This document shows, one piece after another, positions 32,918 to 42,135 of a stretch of 59,227 bases of DNA. Source of the DNA: DTU018 sp964618175 (GTDB lineage: Bacteria; Bacillota; Syntrophomonadia; Syntrophomonadales; Syntrophomonadaceae). Position 1 is the first letter of the stretch. Each line of letters begins with the position of its first letter. A program made the translations under genes and the position numbers. The stretch covers positions 1 through 59,227 of the forward strand of contig CAZTZX010000002.1 in the NCBI GenBank assembly GCA_964618175.1, in the 5' to 3' direction. Below the pieces are notes generated by a model, which was not told the DNA's origin, made no database searches, and saw only the letters and a list, made by a program, of their open reading frames with translations.

Positions 32918-34234
32918 TTATTCGTTCATCAGCCGCTCCGGCACCATGTCGTTGCGTAGGATGTCGGCGTAGGTTTCGCGTTTTAATATTAGATCAGCTG
33001 AACCTTGATTTACTAAAACCATGGCGGGACGCGGCAGGCGGTTGTAATTACTGGACATAGTGTAGTTGTATGCTCCGGTGGCAAAAATGGCCAGAATATC
33101 ACCCGGTTCCACCTGAGGAAGTTCAATGTCCCAGATCAACATATCACCTGATTCACAGCATTTGCCCGCCACTGATACTATCTCGGCAGGAGGCTGATCA
33201 GCTTTGTTGGCCAAAAGAGCACTATACTCGGCATTATAGAGAGGGAGGCGGATATTATCAGCCATACCTCCATCTACTGCCACATATTTGCGTACTCCGC
33301 TAACTTCCTTAAAAGAACCCACCGTATACAGAGTGATGCCAGCAGGACCGGAGATAGCGCGGCCTGGTTCTATGATGACCCGCGGCACACTTAATCCATA
33401 GTGACGAGCTTTTTCCTGAACCGTAGTCATTACCGCTTCAGCCCAGTCTTCCGGGTAGGTAGGCTTATCTCCTTTAGCATAAAAGATGCCAAATCCGCCC
33501 CCCATATCTAGGTCGACCATTTCATGGCCAGTAATTTCTTGGATTTGGGCTATAAACTCCATCATCAGATTAGTAGCATGTCGGAATGAATCCACGTCAA
33601 AAATCTGCGAGCCGATATGACAATGCAGGCCTGTTAAATTCAGGTTAGGGCTGTTAAGAGCCGCCCTAACTCCTTCCAGAGCCTGCCCATCAGGCAACGT
33701 AAATCCAAATTTGGTATCAATTTGTCCGGTCTGAATATACTCATGGGTGTGAGCTTCCACTCCCGGGGTAACCCGCAGCATAATATCTGCGCTGCGCCCC
33801 AGCTCTTCAGCAATATCGTTCAGCAACTCCAGTTCATGGAAGTTGTCAACTACGATGCGGCCTACTCCCACTTGTAGAGCCAGGCGTATCTCTTCCGGAG
33901 CTTTGTTATTACCATGAAATAGAATTCTTTCCGGAGGAAACTCGGCTTGCAGAGCGGTATACAGTTCTCCCCCGGATACCACATCCAGTCCCAGTCCCTC
34001 TTGGGCTACTATCCGGCATATCGCCACATTACTGAGTGACTTGCCGGCATAAGATACCAGGACATCACCCCAGGGACTGAAGGCTTCCTTAAAGCGGCGG
34101 CAGTTACGGCGAAAACCCTCTTCATCGATTACCCACAAAGGAGTGCCGAATTCTTGCACCAGTTGCAGAGCATCAATTCCTCCGATTTCTAAATGGCCCT
34201 GGGTATTTATTTGCATAGTTCCAGTCAGGAACAT
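32918..34234 (-). CDS. lysA: Diaminopimelate decarboxylase
   Basis: PLP enzyme making lysine from meso-diaminopimelate, the last lysine step. 438 residues: an alanine-racemase-like barrel with the PLP lysine in VSYAGKSLSN near residue 63, then HCHIGSQIFD near 203, DMGGGFGIFY near 243, and CCESGDML near 361 for substrate binding. Length and motifs are normal. ATG start behind GGGGGG. It stands alone between the lapA-like gene and the DHH-CBS gene. Confidence 0.96.
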   Translation of the reverse strand: MFLTGTMQINTQGHLEIGGIDALQLVQEFGTPLWVIDEEGFRRNCRRFKEAFSPWGDVLVSYAGKSLSNVAICRIVAQEGLGLDVVSGGELYTALQAEFPPERILFHGNNKAPEEIRLALQVGVGRIVVDNFHELELLNDIAEELGRSADIMLRVTPGVEAHTHEYIQTGQIDTKFGFTLPDGQALEGVRAALNSPNLNLTGLHCHIGSQIFDVDSFRHATNLMMEFIAQIQEITGHEMVDLDMGGGFGIFYAKGDKPTYPEDWAEAVMTTVQEKARHYGLSVPRVIIEPGRAISGPAGITLYTVGSFKEVSGVRKYVAVDGGMADNIRLPLYNAEYSALLANKADQPPAEIVSVAGKCCESGDMLIWDIELPQVEPGDILAIFATGAYNYTMSSNYNRLPRPAMVLVNQGSADLILKRETYADILRNDMVPERLMNE

Positions 34235-34362
34235 ATCTGTTCATCCCCCCAAAGTGATAAATCCTGGTCATTGTAACATTTGCTTTTCGCTAGCGTCAAT
34301 GATCGTAAGCCAGATATACACTATACATATTCATAGTATGGTCAGCAGGTGGCAGCAGTTCC

Positions 34363-34396
34363 ATCAAAAGAAGCCGGATACAAAGTATACCCGGCT
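34363..34396 (-). terminator. Terminator of the lapA-like gene
   Basis: AGCCGGGTATAC/GTATCCGGCT stem (wobble allowed) at 34372-34396, followed on the minus strand by TCTTTTG. About 15 bases after the stop. Confidence 0.65.
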
Positions 34397-34409
34397 AATA
34401 TCTCCCTAA

Positions 34410-34844
34410 TTATTCCTGTGGTTCAGTAGGCTGTTCTGGGGCTTCTCCGCCACTGGTTGGAGGCGGGTCAGTTGTCTTGCTCTTGTTTTCCACCCGGGAA
34501 TTATTTTTACGTACCAAGCCCGATAATGAGCTCAAGGGATTTGTCCTTTTGGTTTCGCCAGCAGAAGTTGTTTCTGATTTTCTTAAGCTGGTTAACTCTT
34601 TTTCCAGGCGACGGTTGGTGGTCATGAGTTCTTTAACTTGTTTGGCCACCTTGAAATAGCGAATAGAATCCAGTAAAAACGCGATCAGGGCTCCTGCCAA
34701 GGCTGCTAGCAAGGCGACCACCGCCAAAGATACTTGCGGAGAAACCCAGTTTATAAAATGCACAGTTACCAGGGCAGGGTTCTGAGACACAAACACAACA
34801 ATGCCTGCAGCAAATATAAGCGCCCCTAACAAATATGCAACCAT
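34410..34844 (-). CDS. LapA-domain (DUF1049) membrane protein
   Basis: 144 residues: two N-terminal membrane helices (about 3-22 and 40-62) with FVSQNPALVTVHFINWV between them, the LapA pattern, then a predicted coiled coil (VKELMTTNRRLEKELTSLRK) and a disordered, Pro/Glu-rich tail. In Proteobacteria LapA acts in envelope assembly, but in Gram-positive organisms the role is unknown. ATG start behind AGAGGTAG. Single-gene unit between lysA and secF. Confidence 0.8.
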   Translation of the reverse strand: MVAYLLGALIFAAGIVVFVSQNPALVTVHFINWVSPQVSLAVVALLAALAGALIAFLLDSIRYFKVAKQVKELMTTNRRLEKELTSLRKSETTSAGETKRTNPLSSLSGLVRKNNSRVENKSKTTDPPPTSGGEAPEQPTEPQE

Positions 34845-34923
34845 ATGCCAATGCTACCTCTTCTCTGTTTGTAAATAACCCTGTTATTATATTAAGGGAA
34901 GTTGGCGAAACTTGTCCATAAAT

Positions 34924-34953
34924 AAAAGGGGTCTGCCGTGGCAGACCCCTTTT
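34924..34953 (-). terminator. Terminator of the secDF transcript (two-way)
   Basis: A near-perfect palindrome AAAAGGGGTCTGCC-GT-GGCAGACCCCTTTT, so a T-run follows on both strands. It lies 10 bases after the secF stop. Confidence 0.9.
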
Positions 34954-34962
34954 GAATATCGA

Positions 34963-35811
34963 TCAAGCTACCGCATTACGATTCTTGATATCATACCAGG
35001 TGGAGCTGGCAATACATATGGATGAATATGCCCCGGCAACAAATCCTATCAACATCGCCAGTATAAATAGGTGAATCGTGGAACCACCAAATATCAGCAA
35101 AGCAACCAGAGGAAAGGTCGATGTCAGAACCGTGTTAATGGAGCGGTTAAGGGTCTGCCCTACGCTCTTATTAACTATTTCCTCATAGTCTTCCTTGCGT
35201 TTGTTGCGAAGGTTCTCCCGTATTCGGTCAAAAATGATAATTGTATCGTTAATTGAATAACCGATCACCGTAAGAATGGCGGCTATAAAGGCACTGCCAA
35301 TTTCCCACTGAAATAGCGAAAATGCCCCGAGTACTACCAAGACATTGTGAATGATACTGATGATAGCGGCTATTCCGAAAGTCCATTCAAAGCGGAAGGT
35401 GATATACAAAAGCATCAACACGGTAGCAATGCCGATAGCCAGCAGAGCATTACGAGTTAGTTCCCCACCAATAGTGGCACCCACGCTTTCAGCACTCATA
35501 AACTCAACTTCTTGGTACTGATCTCTTAGGACCTGCATTAACTCATCGGTCTGTTCCTGGGTCAACTCGCTGGTACGAAGATAAAACTCATCTCCGCTTT
35601 TCTGCACTTCAGCTTTATCCAGGCCTAGTTCACTTATGGTGGCACGCATGTCACCTGAGGTTACTCCGGAGGGCATTTTAACATGCGTTATAGAGCCTCC
35701 TGTAAAATCAATCCCCAGATTAAGACCCTGTAGCATCAGAGAGATTAAACCAGGAATGATGATTATCAAAGATAAAATATAGAACCATTTACGTTTTTTT
35801 ATTACCTGCAT
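34963..35811 (-). CDS. secF: Protein translocase subunit SecF
   Basis: Membrane partner of SecD; the pair uses the proton/sodium gradient to help pull proteins out of the SecYEG channel. 282 residues, six membrane helices; GIDFTGGSITHVKMP near residue 33, and GYSINDTIIIFDRIREN near 185 with the RND-type relay aspartates. It starts 12 bases after the secD stop and ends at a strong terminator. Confidence 0.95.
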   Translation of the reverse strand: MQVIKKRKWFYILSLIIIIPGLISLMLQGLNLGIDFTGGSITHVKMPSGVTSGDMRATISELGLDKAEVQKSGDEFYLRTSELTQEQTDELMQVLRDQYQEVEFMSAESVGATIGGELTRNALLAIGIATVLMLLYITFRFEWTFGIAAIISIIHNVLVVLGAFSLFQWEIGSAFIAAILTVIGYSINDTIIIFDRIRENLRNKRKEDYEEIVNKSVGQTLNRSINTVLTSTFPLVALLIFGGSTIHLFILAMLIGFVAGAYSSICIASSTWYDIKNRNAVA

Positions 35812-35823
35812 GTCAATCCCCCC

Positions 35824-37032
35824 TTACATCCCGTACAGTTTTTCATTCTTGGTCACATTAGCAGAGAAAACAAGCATATAGCGGGTAAAGGTCAAGGCAA
35901 CCAGCATACTGGCAACAATACCGATCGATAGGGTAACCGCAAAACCCTTAATGGGACCAGTCCCAAAGTACATCAGAACCGCTGCCGTGATCAAGGTAGT
36001 AACATTGGCATCAAAGATAGCTACAAACGCCCGTTTAAACCCGGATTCTATAGATGCCACCAGCGTCTTGCCTAAACGCAACTCTTCTTTAATGCGTTCG
36101 TAAATAATTACGTTAGCGTCCACCGCCATGCCTATTGATAGAGCCAATCCCGCAATACCCGGTAAGGTTAGTACTGCACCCAGGGCTGCCATAGCCCCCA
36201 AAACCAACAATGTATAGATAACCAGCGAAATGTCAGCAATGGCACCCGGCAAACGGTAATAACCAATCATAAAAATCAATATAGCTATTAAGCCAACAAT
36301 ACCAGCATTTATGCTCTTATCCAGAGAATCCGCTCCCAGAGTAGGTCCTATGGAGCGCTTTTCCATTACTTCAAAACTAACCGGCAGAGCACCTGACCTT
36401 AACAATACCGCCTGATCCTGAGCCTCTTTAGCCGTGTAATTGCCAGTAATAACAGCATTACCATCCAAGATAGGCATAGAAACTGTAGGAGCACTAACCG
36501 CTTGGTTATCAATAACAATAATAAGCGGCTTGCCTACATTAGCGGTGGTAGCCTCACCAAACAGCTTGGCTCCTTCTTTGTCAAATTCCAGGGTGATTTC
36601 AGCCGTACCCGATCCGTCCTGCGTCATCTGCGCCTGAGCATCTACCAGGTTTTTCCCGGTCAATAAAATAGTTCCTGCTTCATCCATAAACTGTAGTTGA
36701 GCCGTGTTCTTAAGCATATTAACGGCTGCTTCCGGATCATCTTCACCGGCGATCTCAATAACTACTCTTTCATCTCCTTGGGGATATAAGGTAGTTTCTT
36801 TTACGCCCAGGGCATCAACACGAGTGCGAAGAATACCCAACGCTTTACTAATAGTATCGGCGGTAACCTCCTCGCCTTCGGTCTCCTGTGCTTCCAGCAC
36901 GACCCGCAGCCCACCACGTAAATCCAATCCCAGGTTGATGTTTTTGAACAGGGGCGGAAATGCGAAGTAGGATATCACTCCAATAGCCACTACTATGGCG
37001 GCTATGATCGCGATACTTGTGTTTCGCTGCAC
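35824..37032 (-). CDS. secD: Protein translocase subunit SecD
   Basis: Larger partner of SecF with a cleft-forming extracytoplasmic domain. About 402 residues. After the first membrane helix comes the diagnostic GLDLRGGLRVVLEA near 36. The P1 head spans to about 225, then five helices; AVDANVIIYERIKEELR near 300 is conserved. I start at GTG 37032, 7 bases after GGAGG; an ATG eight codons upstream has no ribosome site. Here it is separated from yajC by an HD-domain gene. Confidence 0.95.
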   Translation of the reverse strand: MQRNTSIAIIAAIVVAIGVISYFAFPPLFKNINLGLDLRGGLRVVLEAQETEGEEVTADTISKALGILRTRVDALGVKETTLYPQGDERVVIEIAGEDDPEAAVNMLKNTAQLQFMDEAGTILLTGKNLVDAQAQMTQDGSGTAEITLEFDKEGAKLFGEATTANVGKPLIIVIDNQAVSAPTVSMPILDGNAVITGNYTAKEAQDQAVLLRSGALPVSFEVMEKRSIGPTLGADSLDKSINAGIVGLIAILIFMIGYYRLPGAIADISLVIYTLLVLGAMAALGAVLTLPGIAGLALSIGMAVDANVIIYERIKEELRLGKTLVASIESGFKRAFVAIFDANVTTLITAAVLMYFGTGPIKGFAVTLSIGIVASMLVALTFTRYMLVFSANVTKNEKLYGM

Positions 37033-37062
37033 AATATGTCCTCCTTCCAACAACATGATAGT

Positions 37063-37722
37063 CTATAGTAATTTGGCCCCATTGATAATCAGTTCGAACT
37101 CACACCCCAGGAAGTTTGCCGCTCGACGGCACATGAGCATACGGCTAAGAAATATCTCAAAATATTCCATGACCGGGCAGATATTCGTGTCTATGGCCAA
37201 TTCCATTGTAATACTTTTCTTTTCTTCGTCAATATTTAATATAGAGTGCTCTACAGCGTAATTTACCCGGTCATGAATATCAAATCTAGCTACATCAGTG
37301 TTTCTGACCCGATTACGATGAACATGGGATTTATCGGCAAGTATGAGAGCCGCAGCCACTTCATTGACCGGATGGCCACTGCCTTCATCATGATTACCAA
37401 TGGCAGCACTGATAATGGCAATTTCTCCTGGATCCATACCCATACGTCTTAGAATTTCCATGGCCATCAAAGCTCCGCTTTGACTGTGTCCGGCACGGTT
37501 AATAACATTGCCTATATCATGCATATAGCCGGCAATTCCTGCCAGTTCAGCCAGGCGTTTATCATACCCCAGCATGCCCAGTATCTCCTGACTTAGTCGG
37601 CTGACCAAAGCCAAATGCAGGTGGCCGTGATCTGTAAATCCCATGGCACCCAGATGTTGGTTGCCCCTGGCGATAAGGGCATGAATCACGGGGCTAGTCT
37701 GTGCTTCTCTTAAGGTCACCAT
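37063..37722 (-). CDS. HD-domain (HDIG-type) phosphohydrolase
   Basis: 219 residues. Motifs: GYMHDIGNVINRAGHS near residue 65 with the HD pair, and IGNHDEGSGH near 108. These suggest a metal-dependent phosphohydrolase of unknown substrate; nucleotide second messengers are possible. The C-terminal part is unusual (LFLRMLMCRRAANFLG-like helix) and ends in FELIINGAKLL. It sits between yajC (2 bases) and secD (30 bases) in the preprotein-translocase run, a location worth noting. Confidence 0.85.
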   Translation of the reverse strand: MVTLREAQTSPVIHALIARGNQHLGAMGFTDHGHLHLALVSRLSQEILGMLGYDKRLAELAGIAGYMHDIGNVINRAGHSQSGALMAMEILRRMGMDPGEIAIISAAIGNHDEGSGHPVNEVAAALILADKSHVHRNRVRNTDVARFDIHDRVNYAVEHSILNIDEEKKSITMELAIDTNICPVMEYFEIFLSRMLMCRRAANFLGCEFELIINGAKLL

Positions 37723-37724
37723 GG

Positions 37725-38003
37725 CTATTGTTGGTCGGCCTCATTATAGGCTATGGCTTTTTTTAACATCTCTATTTCCGTATTCTCACTTACTTTTAAG
37801 ATCACGCTATCCTCTTTAATTTTAGTTATTTCACCTTTAATGCCGCCGATGGTGACAACTTTATTGCCTCTTTTCAGGCCCTGCAGCAAGTCGTCATGCT
37901 TTTTTTCCTGCTTCTTACGGGGCATAATAATGAACACATAGAATATACCAATAAATATCGCGAACCAAATAGCCAGCTGGATCCATTGACCTTGACCTTC
38001 CAT
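37725..38003 (-). CDS. yajC: Preprotein translocase subunit YajC
   Basis: Small accessory protein of the SecDF complex: 92 residues with one membrane helix (about 10-28), then MPRKKQEKKHDDLLQGLKRG and a C-terminal KGEITKIKEDSVILKV. Start ATG 38003, 11 bases after GGAGG; an upstream in-frame ATG gives 19 extra non-family residues. Conserved position next to tgt. Confidence 0.93.
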   Translation of the reverse strand: MEGQGQWIQLAIWFAIFIGIFYVFIIMPRKKQEKKHDDLLQGLKRGNKVVTIGGIKGEITKIKEDSVILKVSENTEIEMLKKAIAYNEADQQ

Positions 38004-38069
38004 TCCGTAAACAACCTCCTTTAATCGTAACCTATATGAACTTAGACAATTATACCGCAAATCCTTCTG

Positions 38070-39176
38070 TTAAAACTTGTATTCACTAAAGAAATCCTCA
38101 GAAAATCTCGCCAAGTTTCCCTCCCGAATAGCATTTCTTATTTTTACCATTAATTGCACTAAAAAATACACATTATGATAGCTCAATAAGCGATGCGCCA
38201 GAATTTCCTCGGCTTTGATCAGGTGACGCAGATAGGCCCGGCTATAATTGCGGCACACATAACAATCACAGTGGCTGTCGATAGGTGTAAAGTCTTCCCT
38301 ATAGGCAGCGTTGCGCACCGTTAGCTTACCCACATGGGTGTAGGCGGTGCCATGCCTTGCTAATCGGGTGGGCAGCACACAATCAAACATATCTACGCCT
38401 CTTTTTACCCCTTCGATCAAATCTTCGGGTTCACCCACCCCCATTAGGTAGCGGGGTTTGGAAGCGGGCAGCAACGGATGGAGATAGTCGAGAATCTCAT
38501 ACATATTTTCCTTGGGTTCCCCCACGCTCAATCCGCCTATCGCATATCCTGGGAAATCCAGTTTCACCAACTCTTCAGTACTCCTGGCCCGCAAATCAGG
38601 AAAAACATTGCCCTGCACTATTCCAAACAAAGCCTGATCCGGGCGCCTATGCGCGTCCCGGCATCGTTTGGCCCACAGAGTAGTACGTTCCACCGCGCGT
38701 TCGGCTTCTTCATAACTGCATGGGTAGGGCGCACATTCATCAAAGCACATGGCAATATCAGCACCTAGCTTCTGTTCGATATCCATTACTTTTTCCGGGG
38801 TCAGGAAATGGCGGGAACCATCAATATGCGATTGAAACTCTACTCCTTCATCGCTTATTTTACGAAGTTTGCTCAAACTAAATACCTGAAATCCCCCGCT
38901 GTCGGTAAGAATATTCCTTTGCCAATTCATGAAACTATGTAGACCACCTGCTTTGGCTACCAACTCTTCTCCCGGGCGCAAATACAAATGATAAGTATTG
39001 GAAAGTATGATACCAGCGCCAATATCATAAAGATCTTCTGGAGTCATAGTTTTTACGGTAGCTTGGGTGCCCACCGGCATAAATATCGGTGTTTCCACTT
39101 CACCATGGGACAGGGTAAGTCTCCCCAGGCGAGCCTGGTTTTGGGTGGATGTCATGTCGACTGTAAATTTCAGCAC
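38070..39176 (-). CDS. tgt: Queuine tRNA-ribosyltransferase (preQ1 exchange)
   Basis: Swaps guanine-34 of tRNA (GUN anticodons) for preQ1. 368 residues; nucleophile region DSGGFQVFSL near residue 92, GGLSVGEPKENMYE near 216, a second aspartate in DMFDCVLPTR near 263, and the zinc site CDCYVCRNYSRAYL near 303 with a downstream histidine. GTG start behind GGAGGAATTAGCA. Comes 14 bases after queA. Confidence 0.97.
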   Translation of the reverse strand: MLKFTVDMTSTQNQARLGRLTLSHGEVETPIFMPVGTQATVKTMTPEDLYDIGAGIILSNTYHLYLRPGEELVAKAGGLHSFMNWQRNILTDSGGFQVFSLSKLRKISDEGVEFQSHIDGSRHFLTPEKVMDIEQKLGADIAMCFDECAPYPCSYEEAERAVERTTLWAKRCRDAHRRPDQALFGIVQGNVFPDLRARSTEELVKLDFPGYAIGGLSVGEPKENMYEILDYLHPLLPASKPRYLMGVGEPEDLIEGVKRGVDMFDCVLPTRLARHGTAYTHVGKLTVRNAAYREDFTPIDSHCDCYVCRNYSRAYLRHLIKAEEILAHRLLSYHNVYFLVQLMVKIRNAIREGNLARFSEDFFSEYKF

Positions 39177-39190
39177 TGCTAATTCCTCCG

Positions 39191-40243
39191 TTAAATGATC
39201 AGCATAGCATCGCCATAGCTGAAAAACCTGTAGCCTTCCCGAATAGCATGGCGGTAGGCCCGCCTAGTCAACTCTATCCCCGCCAGGGCAGCTACCAGCA
39301 TTATCAGAGACGAGCCGGGCAGGTGAAAATTGGTCAAGAGCCCATCCACCGCTTGAAATCGGTAACCCGGGTAAATGAACTTATTGGTCTCCCCCTGGCC
39401 GGCCTGGTAACCCTGCCGATAGATGGTTTCCAGAGTCCGCACCGCGGTGGTGCCCACTGCCACTACCCGCTTCCCATTTTGCCGGGTCTGGTTAAGCTGC
39501 TGAGCGGTAGCAGCGGTAATTTCATAGTGCTCTGCATGCATCTGATGCTGTCTAATATCTTCAACCGCTACTGGCCGAAAAGTACCTAGCCCCACGTGTA
39601 ATAATAAACGGGCGATATCTACTCCCTGATCGGTCAATTGCTGTAGTAGTTCAGGCGTAAAATGCAGTCCGGCTGTAGGTGCTGCCACTGACCCTGCTTG
39701 CTGGGCGTACACTGTCTGGTAGTGCTGATTGTCATCAGCATCAGCTGGTCGGTTAATGTAAGGAGGCAACGGCATTCTGCCCATATGCTGAATAAATGTT
39801 TCCTCATCAGGACATTTGAGGAATCGAACCAGTCTGCCTCCAGGTGTGTCGATCTCCTCAATTATCTCCACCTGCACTGGACTATCAGGGAATATGACCC
39901 GACTGCCGGGAGCCAAACGCCGAGCGGGCTTGACCAATGCTTCCCAGCCCGCGTCTTTTCTGCTCAGTAATAGTATTTCCACGGCTGCCCCACTGGCTTT
40001 AGCACCCAGCAGACGCGCCGGGATGACCCGGGTCTCGTTTAAGGCTAGTGCATCGCCAGCATTGATAAAGGCCGGTAAATCCGTAAAAATGTGGTCTGAC
40101 AGTTGACTGGTATGACGATTTACCACCAGCAGACGGCATTGATCGCGCGGTTCGACCGGATACTGAGCAATTAATTCGCGGGGCAGGTCAAACTGATAAC
40201 TGGCTAATGAGTATATGTCTTGGGCGATCTTCTCGTCGGGCAT
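39191..40243 (-). CDS. queA: S-adenosylmethionine:tRNA ribosyltransferase-isomerase
   Basis: Builds epoxyqueuosine from preQ1-modified tRNA using SAM as ribosyl donor. 350 residues; DLPRELIAQYPVEPRDQCRLLV near the N-terminus (first 20 quoted as DLPRELIAQYPVEPRDQCRL), AAPTAGLHFTPELL near 186, HVGLGTFRPV near 216 and GEGYRFFSYGDAMLI at the end (REGYRFFSYGDAMLI here). ATG behind AGGAGATAGCAG. Operon of queH-DUF2905-queA-tgt. Confidence 0.97.
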   Translation of the reverse strand: MPDEKIAQDIYSLASYQFDLPRELIAQYPVEPRDQCRLLVVNRHTSQLSDHIFTDLPAFINAGDALALNETRVIPARLLGAKASGAAVEILLLSRKDAGWEALVKPARRLAPGSRVIFPDSPVQVEIIEEIDTPGGRLVRFLKCPDEETFIQHMGRMPLPPYINRPADADDNQHYQTVYAQQAGSVAAPTAGLHFTPELLQQLTDQGVDIARLLLHVGLGTFRPVAVEDIRQHQMHAEHYEITAATAQQLNQTRQNGKRVVAVGTTAVRTLETIYRQGYQAGQGETNKFIYPGYRFQAVDGLLTNFHLPGSSLIMLVAALAGIELTRRAYRHAIREGYRFFSYGDAMLII

Positions 40244-40246
40244 CTG

Positions 40247-40468
40247 CTATCTCCTCAAAAAGTTGAATACCAAAGTTAGCACCAGACTGATGAGCAGCAT
40301 GGTGGTAATGGGAAAGAAGAAAGTGAAGTTAGTCCGGCGTATCAAGATATCGCCCGGGAGACGGAAACCGGTTATGCCTAAACGAGACAGAACCAAAACA
40401 ATAAATCCTGCCAGCAGCAGGACTATCCCAACCGTAATCAAAATTCTTGCCAGACCTTCTAACTGCAT
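40247..40468 (-). CDS. DUF2905 small membrane protein
   Basis: 73 residues with two membrane helices, GKIPGDI-like core (LGITGFRLPGDILIRRTNFTFFFPITTMLLIS, in part RLPGDILIRRTNFTFFFPI). DUF2905 is common in Firmicutes and often sits near queA or ruvB, but has no known function. ATG overlaps the queH stop (TAATG). Confidence 0.88.
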   Translation of the reverse strand: MQLEGLARILITVGIVLLLAGFIVLVLSRLGITGFRLPGDILIRRTNFTFFFPITTMLLISLVLTLVFNFLRR

Positions 40469-41061
40469 TAACCATCATCACTCCGTTTTGTAGCTTGCTT
40501 GGACTTTTTGGGCTGGTGAGGTGTGTAGCGCTCCATCTCACTGTACAGGCACCCGCAGTACTGCTGTCGGTATAGACCCATGGCCCGTGACCTGGTACCT
40601 GTTTGGGAAAAGCCTTCCCGGAAATCATGATATAAAAACGGTACTCCGTATTTTTCTCCCATATCCTCCCCTATGCGCCTGATCAAATCATGCTTCTGGT
40701 ATTTGCTGACCAGCAGAGTGGAAGTGAAGTAGTCAAATTTGCCTTTGTGAGCTATATGGGCGGCTCTATCCAGACGAATCTGATAGCAAAAGCGGCAGCG
40801 TATATTCTCACGAAAAGCCACCTGCTGAAAATAGGACTGGGGATCATAAGTCTCATCGTAAATAACCTTCATGTCCACCTGATCCGCAAAACTTTGCAGC
40901 CCCTCCTGGCGCTTCAGGTACTCGGTATAAGGATGGATATTAGGGTTGTAATAATAGCCCATTACCTCATAACCGTGTTCTCTCAACCAGGGAACCGGGT
41001 AACTGGCACATGGTCCACAGCATATATGCAGCAAAACCCGCGGCGAATGTGCTTCGGTCAC
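40468..41061 (-). CDS. queH: Epoxyqueuosine reductase QueH
   Basis: Non-cobalamin reductase for the last queuosine step. 197 residues with the cysteine pattern LLHICCGPCASYPVP near residue 10, CRFCYQIR near 98, and ATG-like basic Tyr segment YQQYCGCLYSE near 168. These cysteines bind an iron-sulfur cluster and form the redox centre in the characterised family. GTG start behind GGGAGGG. It completes the queuosine set with tgt and queA. Confidence 0.93.
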   Translation of the reverse strand: MTEAHSPRVLLHICCGPCASYPVPWLREHGYEVMGYYYNPNIHPYTEYLKRQEGLQSFADQVDMKVIYDETYDPQSYFQQVAFRENIRCRFCYQIRLDRAAHIAHKGKFDYFTSTLLVSKYQKHDLIRRIGEDMGEKYGVPFLYHDFREGFSQTGTRSRAMGLYRQQYCGCLYSEMERYTPHQPKKSKQATKRSDDG

Positions 41062-41085
41062 GGCTATCCCTCCCCCGCAAGTTTA

Positions 41086-42123
41086 TTATTCATTCCAGGA
41101 AAACAAGCTGTTAGATTCGGCCGGGCGGGAAAATTTGATTCCTAAATGTTGATAAGCCCGCTCAGTAGCTACCCTGCCTCGGGGTGTTTTTTGGATTAAA
41201 CCCATTTTTAGCAGATAAGGTTCATAAACATCGGTTAAGGTATCATGTTCTTCTGATATGGACGCAGCCAGAGTCTCCAGACCTACCGGCCCTCCGCGAA
41301 ACTTGTGGATAATAGCGTCCAGTATCATTCTGTCCATCATATCCAGGCCCCATGCATCGATTTCCAGCATTTGCAAGGCTTGATCAGCCACCTTTTTGTT
41401 TATCCGGTCATCGGCCTTGACCATGGCATAATCCCGCACCCTTTTCAATAATCGATTGGCGACCCGCGGGGTTCCCCGGGAACGCCTGGCTATCTCAGCA
41501 GCACCTTTGCTATCAATACTTATATTAAGTATGCCGGCAGCTCTTATTATGATCTGGCGCAAATCTTCTTCATTATAATAATCCAGTCGGCAATTTATGC
41601 CAAACCTATCCCGCAGCGGAGAACTTAGTAAGCCCGGACGGGTAGTGGCTCCAATCAGTGTGAAGGGCGGCAGATCGAGGCGCAAAGTACGAGCAGCGGG
41701 CCCCTTGCCGATCACGATGTCGATCACATAGTCCTCCATGGCCGGATACATGATCTCTTCCACAGTACGGTTCAAGCGATGAATTTCATCAATAAACAAG
41801 ACTTCGCCTGGCTCCAAATTAGTCAAAATAGCTGCCAGATCTCCTGGCCTTTCAATAGCGGGACCAGAGGTCTTGCGAATTGGCTTGCCCACTTCATTAG
41901 CAACAATGGAAGCCAGAGTGGTTTTACCCAGACCTGGCGGTCCGCTGAGCAAAACGTGATCCAGACTTTCATCTCTTTCCTTAGCAGCTAAAATAAAAAT
42001 GCGTATATTTTCTTTAACCTTATCCTGACCTATATAATCATCCAGACGCAGGGGACGGATCGATGACTCAGTATGATCCTCCTGTTCCAACCATTCCGGT
42101 GATATAAGCCTACTATCCGGCAC
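41086..42123 (-). CDS. ruvB: Holliday junction branch migration helicase RuvB
   Basis: AAA+ motor that drives RuvA-bound Holliday junctions. About 345 residues; Walker A GPPGLGKTTLA near 62, Walker B DEIHRL near 110, and sensor/arginine-finger LLSSPLRDRFG near 165, with the C-terminal winged helix ending PRGRVATERAYQHLG. I use GTG 42123, 8 bases after AGGAGG; the ATG two codons earlier lies directly against it. Follows ruvA. Confidence 0.96.
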   Translation of the reverse strand: MPDSRLISPEWLEQEDHTESSIRPLRLDDYIGQDKVKENIRIFILAAKERDESLDHVLLSGPPGLGKTTLASIVANEVGKPIRKTSGPAIERPGDLAAILTNLEPGEVLFIDEIHRLNRTVEEIMYPAMEDYVIDIVIGKGPAARTLRLDLPPFTLIGATTRPGLLSSPLRDRFGINCRLDYYNEEDLRQIIIRAAGILNISIDSKGAAEIARRSRGTPRVANRLLKRVRDYAMVKADDRINKKVADQALQMLEIDAWGLDMMDRMILDAIIHKFRGGPVGLETLAASISEEHDTLTDVYEPYLLKMGLIQKTPRGRVATERAYQHLGIKFSRPAESNSLFSWNE

Positions 42124-42135
42124 GAACATCCCCTC

